In this document: positions 19,901 to 28,131 of the stretch, one piece after another
Layout of the letters: every line of letters begins with the position of its first letter
How positions within the stretch are numbered: the stretch's first letter is position 1
Assembly (NCBI GenBank): GCA_965220935.1
Contig: OZ244857.1
Coordinates: 1,178,001-1,242,000, forward strand
Length of the DNA stretch: 64,000 bases
Reading direction: 5' to 3'
Source: Bin80 sp965220935
GTDB taxonomy: Bacteria > Bacteroidota > Rhodothermia > Rhodothermales > Bin80
Translations under genes and position numbers: made by a program
The notes under the pieces: generated by a model
The model's database searches: none
What the model was told of the DNA's origin: nothing
What the model saw: the letters and a program-made list of their open reading frames with translations, nothing else

Positions 19901-21092
19901 TTTGGTCTTTCCCACCAGATGTAATGCGATCCAGCTAAAATCTCTGTCTCTTGTCCTTCGGAGTGCATTAGTCCATAATTTATCTAAACTGGAGTTACAG
20001 AAAATCATTCTTTATCGATTAGATCGCAAAAACATGGATGCTGGTCAACGTGCTCAGTGGTTATGTGCGGGTATTGCGATTTCTGAAGATCACTGTCTTG
20101 GGTTACTTGCTGATTTTCTTTCGGAGAAGGGAGAATCAAGACTTCACTATGTGATGGATTTTCTTAATCCTGATTTACTTGGAATGATTTTCAAGACTAT
20201 TAAGGATTGGAGCTCTAAGGATATATCTCTATTGGTTCAAGTATTAGGACGTTGGACCGATCCACCAATGATCACTGAGGATGAAAACCCAGACAATGAT
20301 CAAGAAAATAAGGGTCAGCAACTTGATGTATTTCTTATGGAGTGTCTCATCAAGTTAGGAAAACGCACCGATCGCGATGCTATTGATGAGTTGCAGGGAT
20401 TATCTTTACACTCTGAACTTCGGCAGTGGAAGAAAGAGATTTTACAGGTACAACAAAAGCAGAAATGGAGGCATCAAGTTGAACGCTGGGAGTGTCTCAG
20501 CTTGTTACAAATTCAAAATACCTTAGATGGGGGATCCCCTGTTAATGGTGCAGATCTTTCCGTTATTTCCACTCAAGTTCTTCAAGAGTATGCACATTGC
20601 GTGAGAAACCGAAAACCCAATCGTGTCCATCAATTTTGGCAAATGAATCTTGAGAAGGCAATTCCAACCAAACCGCAGTGCTTCAATCACTGCCGCGATA
20701 TGATAGTTACGTCTCTACAAAAGAAGTTCAATAAATACGGAGTGACTGTCCAACTGGGGGAAGAGCCCGCTGATGGCCAAAGATTCAATATTCATCTGAC
20801 ATTTGATGACAAGTACTGGATTCCGATTGAATTAATAGGTAATGACCACCATAAAATCTGGAGAGCCATCAGTGAAAATCTTGTATCAGAGTTTTTATAT
20901 GATCCATTCAGCGATGGTTATGGTGTCTATTTGGTACTTTGGTTTGGACCTCAATACATGAGGGTGCCTTTGCCAAGTGGGCAGATACCCCAAAGCCCCG
21001 AAGAGTTACGGATATTACTTCAAGATCAATTACCCTTGGAGGCTAAAAGACATATTTCAATCATTATAATGGATGTCAGTCTATCAAGATAA
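16941..21092 (+). CDS. Giant NACHT-like STAND NTPase (1383 aa) with nuclease-like C-terminal domain
   Basis: The layout is: a short N-terminus; a NACHT-like NTPase at about residues 30-320 with Walker A GEAGIGKST (38-46), Walker B PIFIDGLDELR (81-91), a NACHT-style LQLNPITWNDIKRIM and NPLLLKFF, and a helical HRILGEFAGAYYLSKK; a long helical-repeat region to about 1230; and a C-terminal fold at about 1270-1383 (FNIHLTFDDKYWIPIELI, then DGYGVYLVLWFG). This end resembles PD-(D/E)xK domains of large STAND proteins, but the expected E-x-K reads E-L-I, so the catalytic lysine seems lost. STAND NTPases often sense phage proteins and trigger an effector. No N-terminal effector is present here, and the partner ATPase may supply one. 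I know of no named system with this pair. Confidence 0.85.
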   Translation: MIVPRTVRSIQLHQYRDPLNVDRPLRNWRGNHGYVLMGEAGIGKSTEFKLEAKQVGTLDTIPARYFLQCNLQDFPQWQNGPIFIDGLDELRLHSQDSQNVILQIIERLKILGNPQFRLSIRSGSWLTMNEMKELSYHCSGQHIPILQLNPITWNDIKRIMSYHNIDSDSFIQKAHDHQVAHLLFNPLLLKFFMTLSERGKWPDSLLEVFQKICSVYLQQYRIQSRKGTLSESDLFNGVGKLSALMLLGNQISWTIDDEKSDEVFSIMKVHTRNTDTVYSDIASRLFQGDRTCRISSHRILGEFAGAYYLSKKVRDHLSARRILALFTGSDGFVYSDLRGLLAWLVCISPRMRSYVIEDEPTALIYDGDISTFSDRQRKQLLGELQKKISPLNISLPSVSFGAFAGRKAGSCIWELTKTSQGANNKQVLIDLLLHTTSCSVDHFTEGSERAFLAASDLDVNSLLSIIRNSNWPSSVRYNAILTLPTFIPNQSNLSKTLNQLLDEVNNKYIEDNGGHLRNILLDYLYPSTVTSSEIWNCLPPYPAEQDVYYRQFFMELVNKSGEDDIIELLNVLCLNSTQIIPKLDLHQLIDISVILLSKVLKLHGTKRAASELYRWFDLVEFNLIFSHIVPRFSSLKSLSRLGVEAIVEIQTWLNEHPKIQMELIEQGLLTHQSEIGTAPLLDMIGLKFVGYHPQDGFRQRCLSHAVHLVDSHPKLAYELARWAKDPIDVWGTPLTDDIVLEVISDSEKLLNWNQKRLERPNPRQEGKKHRTGSAQPEESPIYHHRVHELNYIREHITELSEGRCTSNILHKLASLYFQDRQDPRKNSMSSMRSYLGGDQKLLDASISGFRALLTRDDLPDLTDISNYHLKGQRSLYSLAFLAGMEEGGENAFSTLSEVQKQRALGFLFVTGLVDQETSSSNQSTGSPILLWYKEAVLHHPKAVADVMVSIHRAAIQSKRNLPNPYLLRMASDQIYSEVASLGVFQMFLVFPTRCNAIQLKSLSLVLRSALVHNLSKLELQKIILYRLDRKNMDAGQRAQWLCAGIAISEDHCLGLLADFLSEKGESRLHYVMDFLNPDLLGMIFKTIKDWSSKDISLLVQVLGRWTDPPMITEDENPDNDQENKGQQLDVFLMECLIKLGKRTDRDAIDELQGLSLHSELRQWKKEILQVQQKQKWRHQVERWECLSLLQIQNTLDGGSPVNGADLSVISTQVLQEYAHCVRNRKPNRVHQFWQMNLEKAIPTKPQCFNHCRDMIVTSLQKKFNKYGVTVQLGEEPADGQRFNIHLTFDDKYWIPIELIGNDHHKIWRAISENLVSEFLYDPFSDGYGVYLVLWFGPQYMRVPLPSGQIPQSPEELRILLQDQLPLEAKRHISIIIMDVSLSR

Positions 21093-21271
21093 AGATTCAG
21101 TCAATTGATCCCGTCACTTTATCAATCATAACCACTCAACAGTAACTACTTTTTTTAGCAATTCCCACTATGTCCTACTCCCATAAACTATTGCATGCCT
21201 TAGCAGAAAAACACACTATCTATTGATTGTCGTAGGATGGAGTCCCCACAGAATCAATTATTTTGAAAACA

Positions 21272-21607
21272 ATGAACGAGTGGAAAAAGAAATCCTTCAA
21301 TTCAAGAGAGTGAATCAACCATTGAGTGAATTTGAGGAATACTTAATAAATGCCTTTAAGGGGCAGTTGCGAATGCCAAAGTTGAGTTAACCCGAGTTCG
21401 GGAACCATATCCTTTATAGAATCCAGACTATATCAATATTGCCTATGTATAAGTTCTTCTGGCGACTTAGGTATTGTTAAGGAAATCGAGTTCATTGGAC
21501 TTATGCGCTCTAAACTCCCAGAAATAAATGAAGAGCGCTTTCCAGACATTTCATTTATTGAGTATGACGACTATATGGAGAATACTCCGAATGAGCTACT
21601 CGCCTAA
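21272..21607 (+). pseudogene. Decayed copy 2 of the 112-aa HEPN-partner gene
   Basis: It can be aligned along its length to 5233-5571. The first part from GTG 21280 reads VEKEILQFKRVNQPLSEF; a one-base loss shifts the frame near 21365 and leads to an early TAA. The next frame reads AKVELTRVREP, and the end still reads FIEYDDYMENTPNELLA before TAA at 21605-21607. Several more shifts and a stop lie between. No HEPN gene follows this copy directly. Confidence 0.75.
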
Positions 21608-22039
21608 CCTTTCTGGTTTGTTTAAACGCCTCATCAGTTAGATTATTACTGGGGGAATTTAGAGTAGCCGCTGCTCAATGGATAAAAAATCTCACAACTG
21701 ATCAAATTATTTATAAACGATTGCTCACCTGAGTAGAGTAATACAGATTCCTGTTAATGTGTCGTAGAATGGATGTGTCGTACAGAATCAAATTATTTGA
21801 AGGCATTGTTTCAAAACGTGTTGAAAATTTTGGATTGAAATTGTAGATGGTAGGGTTTAAGTTCAGTTCTGTTTCAAATTTGAGTCAAACTGGTCACTGT
21901 CAAATAGTATGATTCATATACACATTTATTGATTGCATATTTGTATTATGATGGATTGTATAAGGTTATGTGCCCATTCATCTACCAGTCAAAAAAAAGG
22001 CAAGTCAACACAATTGAAATAACCCTATTTTGAAAAGCG

Positions 22040-22375
22040 ATGAACGAGTGGAAAAAGAACATCTTCAATTCAAAAGAGTGAATCAACCATTAAGTGAATT
22101 TGAGCAACTTGTCACGGATGCTTTTCGGGCCATTTTACAAATGCAAAAATTGAGTTAATCCGAGTTCGGGAACCACTTATTTTTGAGGAGAATAATTACA
22201 TTGATATCGCCTATGTATACACTTGTTCTGGAGACTTAGGTATTGATAAGGCGATGGACTTACTGGAATATTACGCACTTAACTCTATGAAATTGATGAA
22301 GAGCGTTTTCCAGCGATCTCATTTATTGAGTATGACGACTATATGGAGAATACTCCAAAGGCGCTTCTGGCCTAA
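22040..22375 (+). pseudogene. Decayed copy 3 of the 112-aa HEPN-partner gene
   Basis: This is homologous to 5233-5571 and to the copy at 21272. It reads VEKEHLQFKRVNQPLSEF, then shifts frame near 22130, then AKIELIRVREPLIFEENNY and IDIAYVYTCSGDLGID, and ends YDDYMENTPKALLA before TAA at 22373-22375. It is followed 142 bp later by the decayed HEPN copy, preserving the module order. Confidence 0.75.
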
Positions 22376-22516
22376 TCTTTCTGGTTTATTTAAACGTCTC
22401 ATCAGTTAGATTATTAGTGGAATTTAGAATAGTCAATGTTGGTGGGAGTGAACGAGCACGTGTTCATTAAATGAGACATATTTTTAATCAATTTAATTGT
22501 GGTTTTATGGACTACT

Positions 22517-22976
22517 ATGTCCGTAACAATGAATTCTCAGCATTTAATTGACATTGCCACTAGGCTTGCACTGGGAGAGGGTATGAAACCTCGTCAGGCT
22601 GAACTGCACCGTGCGATTAGCACAGCCTAGTATGCTATGTTTCATTGTGTAGCAAAAACATTGGCTGATGGCTCAACGGGACATACCCAAAGACTCGGAA
22701 TAATATTGCATGGTTACAAGCCTACCGCTCTGTGCTCATACTAATGCTTTGGTAGCCTGCAATAGAAAAGATATACAGACCGATTTACCCCCAGAAATAC
22801 GTAAATTTTGTGAACTATTTAGTCTCTTGCATGTGAACCGAAATAATCCAGATGAGACGTTTTATCGCTCCCCTGTATTACAGCGTATTCAGCACGCTGA
22901 GAACGCAATTCTGGACTTTAAAAAGGCAAAACTCTATCATCGTAGGGCTTTCGTCACATTTGCCACCACCAGTTGA
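22517..22976 (+). pseudogene. Decayed copy of the HEPN-like gene
   Basis: It starts ATG 22517 and aligns with the protein at 5852: SQHLIDIATRLALGEGM, then LHRAISTA, an in-frame TAG at 22628-22630, and YAMFHCVAK. A frameshift follows near 22700. The C-terminal third remains open (EIRKFCELFSLLHVNRNN, FYRSPVLQRIQHAENAIL, RRAFVTFATTS) to TGA at 22974-22976. It is non-functional. Confidence 0.8.
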
Positions 22977-23107
22977 CGCAAGTCGTAATAAACTGAGATG
23001 TTTTTTGTTATCGTATGTTGCCAATACTGCATCTGCGTTAGAATGTAACAGAAGTCAAAAATACAATCGTACGTCCAGTCGCTTCAAAAACTTAGAAAAA
23101 CCAACAA

Positions 23108-24178
23108 TCATTCCCCAAAATACTCCCGCACTACCTCTTTATACAGTTTGACGGCCTCAATGACCTCTGACATAGCAATGTGCTCATTTGGAGTATGAGA
23201 TAACTCACTAGAACCAGGCCCGATCTTTACAGCAGGAACACCTTGTAGGTAAATCCAGTCGCTAGCAGTAGGAGAACCGTTGAGTTCAGTTTCAGAACTG
23301 GCGCTGAGGCAAGCTTTCACAATTTTTTCACCCACCTCAGTGGACACGGGGACGACTCTGTCACTGTGGATTGAAACATCGGATTGGACCAGTTCTTGGA
23401 TGGTAGCAACAATTTCAGAATGGGTATAGGAGGGAGTGCTCCGTATATCTAAGTACATTGTACAACAATCAGGGATAACATTCCGCGCTGTTCCTCCGCT
23501 AATCGTCGTGACATTCATGCTCACTTCGCCTAAGATTGGATGGATCCTGTCAAACTTGAATTTTGATAAGCGCTGAATATCATCAGCAGCCACTAAGATC
23601 GCGTTTTCACCAAGAGTATCACGCGCTGCATGAGCGGTCTTTCCCTTTGATTCTAGTCGGAGAATCAATAATCCTTTTTGCGCAACAATCGGTGCGAGGT
23701 TTGTTGGTTCGCCAATCAATGCCGCATCTGGGCGAGACAGACTGCCTTCTAATAACTTTTGAAGTCCATTATTCTCGTAATCGGTCTCCTCACATTCGGT
23801 CAAGGCAACAATGAGTTGACCATCCTTCGGCTGCCAGCCCTCATATGCCAATTCAAGAAGTGCAGTGGTCATTGCAGCACCTGAAGCTTTTGCATCTACG
23901 GATCCACGTCCATAAATGCGACCATCCACATGCGTCGCCTTGAATGGCGGGTAAGGATGCTCCGATGATGGAGGAACCACGTCAAGATGAGAGGCCAAAA
24001 GTAATTTGTTTTGTCCAGCCCCAATCCAGAAGTATAGACTGTTTTCAATACGAGTACTCTGAATTCCGAGATGATCTACATAAGACTCGATAAAAGTGCA
24101 GATTTGATCTTCTTCTGCACTCAATGACGGGAATTCAATCATTGAATTCAACAAGTCAATGACTGTTTTAGTCTTCAT
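23108..24178 (-). CDS. argE: M20-family N-acyl-citrulline/ornithine deacylase
   Basis: This is a zinc M20 amidohydrolase of the ArgE/DapE family (356 aa). The metal site is visible as LLLASHLDVVPPS (His, then Asp), the catalytic Asp in GRGSVDAKASGAA, and the Glu pair in ALTECEETDYEN; IGEPTN and GKTAHAARDTLGENA are the dimer and substrate landmarks. It is the last gene of the arg operon and overlaps argB by 4 nt. Because the pathway uses an N-acyl-ornithine carbamoyltransferase, the likely substrate is N-acylcitrulline (acetyl or succinyl) rather than acetylornithine. The function is inferred from family and context. Immediately downstream lies the defence island, where an argH might have been expected. 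Confidence 0.9.
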   Translation of the reverse strand: MKTKTVIDLLNSMIEFPSLSAEEDQICTFIESYVDHLGIQSTRIENSLYFWIGAGQNKLLLASHLDVVPPSSEHPYPPFKATHVDGRIYGRGSVDAKASGAAMTTALLELAYEGWQPKDGQLIVALTECEETDYENNGLQKLLEGSLSRPDAALIGEPTNLAPIVAQKGLLILRLESKGKTAHAARDTLGENAILVAADDIQRLSKFKFDRIHPILGEVSMNVTTISGGTARNVIPDCCTMYLDIRSTPSYTHSEIVATIQELVQSDVSIHSDRVVPVSTEVGEKIVKACLSASSETELNGSPTASDWIYLQGVPAVKIGPGSSELSHTPNEHIAMSEVIEAVKLYKEVVREYFGE

Positions 24179-24954
24179 GTCTCTGCTTTGACAATTTCAG
24201 TGGCATTGATCTTGTAGAGCACATCTTTAATTCCAGTGATCCACACCTTTGAAACCCCATGATTTAACGCGTCACGCGCAGTATGTAACTTTACTGCCAT
24301 GCCGCCACTGATCCAACCTTCTTCAATGCCCTTCACTTCATCATCAGCAGAGCAAGAGATAAGCCTTGAAGACGGATCCGAAAGATCTTTCATGACCCCG
24401 CCGGTATCCGTAACGAAAATCAATTCTGAAGCATTCAAATGTTCAGCAAGAGAGCAAGCAACCGTGTCCGCATTGATATTAAATCGTTGCCCCGTATGGT
24501 CAAAACCTAAAGGTGCAATCACACAAACAAATCCCGCACCTAAAAGCTGATCAATCACGCTCGTATTGATGTCAACAATTTCGCCTACCCAGCCAAAATC
24601 AACAGTTTCACCATTAATGACCCAAGGCTTCCTGCGCTGAACTTCAATCATTCGTCCATCTATACCACTTAGACCAACGGCATGTAGCCCGTGAACATTC
24701 GCATCAGTAACTAGTGCGACATTGACAGAACCTCGCATCACCCACTCGGCGATTTTTAGGTCCAATGTCGTGGTCACTCGTCGACCATCAATCATTCTAG
24801 GTGAATGTCCAAGTTGGTGTGCGAGTTGAGTAGACTGATTTCCTCCACCGTGTACGATGACGGTAGGCGATCTCAAGGAGTGAATCTGGTGCCAGAGGCT
24901 GGACATATCATTGATCACAGTTCCGCCAATTTTTAGAACAATGGGTGCACTCAT
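24175..24954 (-). CDS. argB: N-acylglutamate kinase (ArgB)
   Basis: This is an amino-acid kinase family enzyme phosphorylating N-acetyl- or N-succinylglutamate, the second step of arginine synthesis. Seen are VLKIGGTVIND, VIVHGGGNQS, RRVTT, the nucleotide-site INADTVACSLAEHL and VTDTGGVMKD. The open frame extends to 24966, but ATG at 24954 (MSAPIVLKIGG) forms an ATGA overlap with the argF' stop, like the other junctions in the operon, so I use it. It overlaps argE at its 3' end by 4 nt. Confidence 0.92.
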   Translation of the reverse strand: MSAPIVLKIGGTVINDMSSLWHQIHSLRSPTVIVHGGGNQSTQLAHQLGHSPRMIDGRRVTTTLDLKIAEWVMRGSVNVALVTDANVHGLHAVGLSGIDGRMIEVQRRKPWVINGETVDFGWVGEIVDINTSVIDQLLGAGFVCVIAPLGFDHTGQRFNINADTVACSLAEHLNASELIFVTDTGGVMKDLSDPSSRLISCSADDEVKGIEEGWISGGMAVKLHTARDALNHGVSKVWITGIKDVLYKINATEIVKAET

Positions 24955-25958
24955 ATCAAGGACCATGCCCGTTCAAGGATAGATATCTGTGAGTACAACC
25001 TAAATTCTGCCTGTAATAGATGAATAGATTGGGGGCCATCAAGAATAGCATCTTCTACAACCACGCCTCTACGAACAGGAAGACAATGCATAAAAGCGGC
25101 ATTTCCTAAATGATGGCGTTGTATTTGCCAATTCTGATACTGATCACGTAATCTCTTTTCTGCATCAGCATTCTTGTATCGTAACTGGCTCCCCCAGGCT
25201 TTAGCATAAATGATATCTGCATTTTGGCATGCATCGCCTTGATGATCAGATTCATGGATTGTATATCCGTAGTTTGAAGAGTAAGACTGGGCAAGTTTCA
25301 TAATTTCGGGATCAAGTTCAAACCCCGAAGGGCGAGCAATCGTGACTTGCATTCCTAACCTTGCGGCCATCAGTAGCGCAGAGTTAGGAACGGCATGGGC
25401 GAGCGCATTTGGGTGCCAAGCCCAAGACAGTATAAACCGCCTGCCTATAGTTTCACTGTTAAACTGCTCTCTAATTGTTGCGGCATCAGCAAGTGCTTGG
25501 CAGGGATGATAAAGAGCAGATTCTAAATTGATAACTGGAACGGTTGCAGAATCAAGAATCTTCTTGAATCGCGTTTCATTCTGATCAAGGAAATAGTCAG
25601 TTCCAGTTGCGAACAGTCTCACGCCGAGTGCATCATAGTAGCGAGACAGGACACCAATACCTTCGCGGACATGCTCAACAGATTCTCCATCCATCTTTTT
25701 ACCATCTTCCCATTCCATTCCCCAAACGCCAGATCCAGGAATAATAACTGAGGTTTGCGCCCCGAGTCGTGAAGCGGCAACCTCCATGGATGTACGCGTT
25801 CGCAGCGAAGAATTAAAAAATAATAAGCCAAGATTTCTTTGGATTGACGATCCAGAAGTTCTGGATGGATTGAGGTAATGATAACGAGTGCGATCAAGTT
25901 GCTCTTCCCATGTGGCATCATCTTCAAGATGCCAATCAAATAGATGATTTAATTCCAT
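24951..25958 (-). CDS. argF': N-acylornithine carbamoyltransferase (ArgF'; acetyl- or succinyl-ornithine type)
   Basis: The enzyme transfers carbamoyl from carbamoyl phosphate to an N-acyl-ornithine. The carbamoyl-phosphate loop reads NSSLRTRTSME, the SLRTRT form of the acyl-ornithine enzymes. HPCQALADA, WAWHPNALAHAVPNS and MHCLPVRRG are further family landmarks. The residue described as choosing acetyl (Glu) versus succinyl (Pro) ornithine sits in the loop DGESVEHV, where this protein has Val. The carboxylated Lys of the Xanthomonas acetyl enzyme also appears to be replaced. This favours succinylornithine, by inference. It is 335 aa, full length, and its start abuts the argD stop. Confidence 0.9.
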   Translation of the reverse strand: MELNHLFDWHLEDDATWEEQLDRTRYHYLNPSRTSGSSIQRNLGLLFFNSSLRTRTSMEVAASRLGAQTSVIIPGSGVWGMEWEDGKKMDGESVEHVREGIGVLSRYYDALGVRLFATGTDYFLDQNETRFKKILDSATVPVINLESALYHPCQALADAATIREQFNSETIGRRFILSWAWHPNALAHAVPNSALLMAARLGMQVTIARPSGFELDPEIMKLAQSYSSNYGYTIHESDHQGDACQNADIIYAKAWGSQLRYKNADAEKRLRDQYQNWQIQRHHLGNAAFMHCLPVRRGVVVEDAILDGPQSIHLLQAEFRLYSQISILERAWSLI

Positions 25959-27133
25959 TACGATGTGCCAGCGAATTCAATTGCGACTTCAAATGCTTCG
26001 CTAAATTCTGTGATTTGCTTTGATTCGGTGATGAGAGGAGGCATCAGACGCATGACATATGGATCGGCGCTTGCACCAGCAAGTATTCCATTTGAGCGAA
26101 GTGAAGCGAGGGCTTTGCCGACTGGATACTCGGTCTTGATTCCAATGAGGCACCCTTTTCCTCGCACCTCCAAAGCATGCGGTGAAACAACAGATTTGAT
26201 TTCATCAAAAATAATGGGAGCTCGTTCCATAAGATGCTCTTCTTGGATGGCTTCCAGTGTGGCATTGACGGCACTCATGGCAAGCATTCCTCCTCCAAAA
26301 GTAGTACCGTGATCGCCATAATTTATTTCAGATGAGAGGCGATCATTGATCAATACTGCACCAACGGGTAACCCAGATCCTAAGCTTTTGGCAAGGGTAA
26401 TGATATCAGGTGTAAATCCCATCTGCTCCGAGATGCTGAAGGTGCCAGTTCGGCCTATACCAGTTTGGATTTCATCAAAAATAAGTAATACATTGAACAG
26501 ACTACATATTTCGCGAAGGCCTTGGTAATAAGCGTCAGAGACACCAATAATTCCACCAATACTTTGGATCGGTTCAATGAGCACTGCTGCAATATCGTCT
26601 TGATTGAGAATGATAGACTTGATGGCATTTAAATCTCCATACCTTACAAAATGATGATCTTTAGGTAATACTTCATAAAACGGGTCCCTATAATCTGGAT
26701 TCCATGTCGCGGCGAGACTTCCTAGCGTTCGGCCATGGAATCCATCCACCGTTGAGATGATACCACTTTGGCCCGTGAATCTTCGTGCAATTTTAAGTGC
26801 CGTTTCAATGGCTTCTGTACCAGAATTGCAAAAGAAGATTTTATTGAGAGGAGCCATTTCTGAAAGTTGTCTTGCAGCCTTTGCCCTGATATCACTGTAG
26901 ACAACATTAGAGTAAAAAAGCAGCGTCTCACTCTGCTGTTGAATGGCCTGAACTACGCGAGGAGGGCAGTGACCAAGTGCTGTTACACAGTGGCCTCCGT
27001 AAAAATCTAAGTAGCGATTGCCATCAGCATCCCACACATAGCACCCTTGGCCTCGCACCAGCGCGATGGGCAACTTTTTATAAGTAGGAATCAGAAATAA
27101 ATCCTCATCCTGAATGATTGTCTGGGTATTCAT
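25958..27133 (-). CDS. argD: N-acyl-ornithine aminotransferase
   Basis: This is a class III PLP aminotransferase (391 aa) converting N-acylglutamate semialdehyde to N-acylornithine. Seen are YLDFYGGHCVTALGH, FCNSGTEAIETALK, FHGRTLGSLAAT, the cofactor Asp in LLIFDEIQTGIGRTG, and the PLP lysine in TLAKSLGSGLPVGA. It overlaps argC by 4 nt and argF' by 1 nt. It is complete and in a conserved Bacteroidota gene order. Confidence 0.93.
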   Translation of the reverse strand: MNTQTIIQDEDLFLIPTYKKLPIALVRGQGCYVWDADGNRYLDFYGGHCVTALGHCPPRVVQAIQQQSETLLFYSNVVYSDIRAKAARQLSEMAPLNKIFFCNSGTEAIETALKIARRFTGQSGIISTVDGFHGRTLGSLAATWNPDYRDPFYEVLPKDHHFVRYGDLNAIKSIILNQDDIAAVLIEPIQSIGGIIGVSDAYYQGLREICSLFNVLLIFDEIQTGIGRTGTFSISEQMGFTPDIITLAKSLGSGLPVGAVLINDRLSSEINYGDHGTTFGGGMLAMSAVNATLEAIQEEHLMERAPIIFDEIKSVVSPHALEVRGKGCLIGIKTEYPVGKALASLRSNGILAGASADPYVMRLMPPLITESKQITEFSEAFEVAIEFAGTS

Positions 27134-28131
27134 AAATTTGTCTGTGGCAGAAGCCCTGTTTCTATGGGTAGATCATAGAGTAAGTTCATGTTCTGGATCG
27201 CCTGAGATGCTGCACCTCTGAGCATATTATCAATTGAAAAACCAATGACAAGATACCCATCGCGCACAATCCATCCTAAATCACAGTAAGGGGTTCCCAC
27301 GACATAGTTTAATTCGGGAAGTGTATCTTGCCATAGTCGAATGAGACGATGTTGGCCGTAAACTGAGGTGAACCACTGTCCAATGGTAGATGCATCCTCT
27401 GCAATGTTGAGTTGAAGTGTTCCCCATATTCCCCGAGTCCAAGGGCCTGATACAGGTACCATACAGAGAGTAATCTCCTCATGGATAAATTGAGTGATTT
27501 CAGGTAAATGCTGATGCTCCAGTACTTTATATGCACGTACATTCCCATCTCGTTCCGGGTAGTGGGTGCTTGGCTTAGGGCGAATGCCTGAGCCGGACGC
27601 CCCAGTGAGCGCGGTAATTGAGATCAATGCTTGATCACAATTCAAGTGAATGGGCCAAGTTGCAAGTAGCATAGCAGTCGCGAAACAACCAGGATTGGCA
27701 ATATATTTGCCTGAGTATGGTGCAAATAGTTCAGGTTGGCCATAGGAAAAATCTTTCACCAGTTCGGGAGCAGGGTGCTTGACTTGAAAGAGTGACTCAA
27801 ACGTTGAAACATCTTTGAATCGAAAATCAGCGCTCATATCAATCATTGCACCTGAGTATCCAGCGCCTATGACCGTTTTGATACTGGCTGCACTTTTTCC
27901 ATGTTCGGCTGCCACAAAAATTACATCCACATCAGATGCATCAAACTCTGAGACGGCCGTAAATTGAATGCCCTGGTGCCCACGTAAAACAGGATGAGCA
28001 CTATGCAAGGGACGATCAGCATAGGTACGGCTTGTAACGCTAGAAAGTACAGCATGTGGATGCTGAAGTATCAACCGAATTAATTCACGCCCAACATATC
28101 CACTTCCATGCAATACAGCTACACGAATCAT
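27130..28131 (-). CDS. argC: N-acyl-gamma-glutamyl-phosphate reductase
   Basis: This is an NADP-dependent reductase of the semialdehyde dehydrogenase family (333 aa). The N-terminal nucleotide loop is HGSGYVGREL. The active-site cysteine is in ANPGCFATAML, and GASGSGIRPKPSTHYPERDGN is the conserved substrate region. It makes N-acylglutamate semialdehyde from the ArgB product. It overlaps argG and argD by 4 nt on each side. Confidence 0.93.
   Translation of the reverse strand: MIRVAVLHGSGYVGRELIRLILQHPHAVLSSVTSRTYADRPLHSAHPVLRGHQGIQFTAVSEFDASDVDVIFVAAEHGKSAASIKTVIGAGYSGAMIDMSADFRFKDVSTFESLFQVKHPAPELVKDFSYGQPELFAPYSGKYIANPGCFATAMLLATWPIHLNCDQALISITALTGASGSGIRPKPSTHYPERDGNVRAYKVLEHQHLPEITQFIHEEITLCMVPVSGPWTRGIWGTLQLNIAEDASTIGQWFTSVYGQHRLIRLWQDTLPELNYVVGTPYCDLGWIVRDGYLVIGFSIDNMLRGAASQAIQNMNLLYDLPIETGLLPQTNL

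Larger units (their letters stand above)
21228..22430. repeat. Tandem degenerate duplication of the small-gene module
   Basis: Two related units lie head to tail, about 21228-21660 and 21770-22430. Shared parts include the leader (CAGAATCAATTATTTTGA and CAGAATCAAATTATTTGA), the ATGAACGAGTGGAAAAAGAA start and a tail CATCAGTTAGATTATTA. Both carry a reading-frame loss at about the same place in the small gene, so decay probably preceded duplication. Confidence 0.7.

Noticed and set aside
24951..25958. Ordinary ornithine carbamoyltransferase (ArgF/ArgI)
   Set aside because: The carbamoyl-phosphate loop is SLRTRT rather than STRTR, and the length, loops and operon order match the N-acylornithine enzymes.
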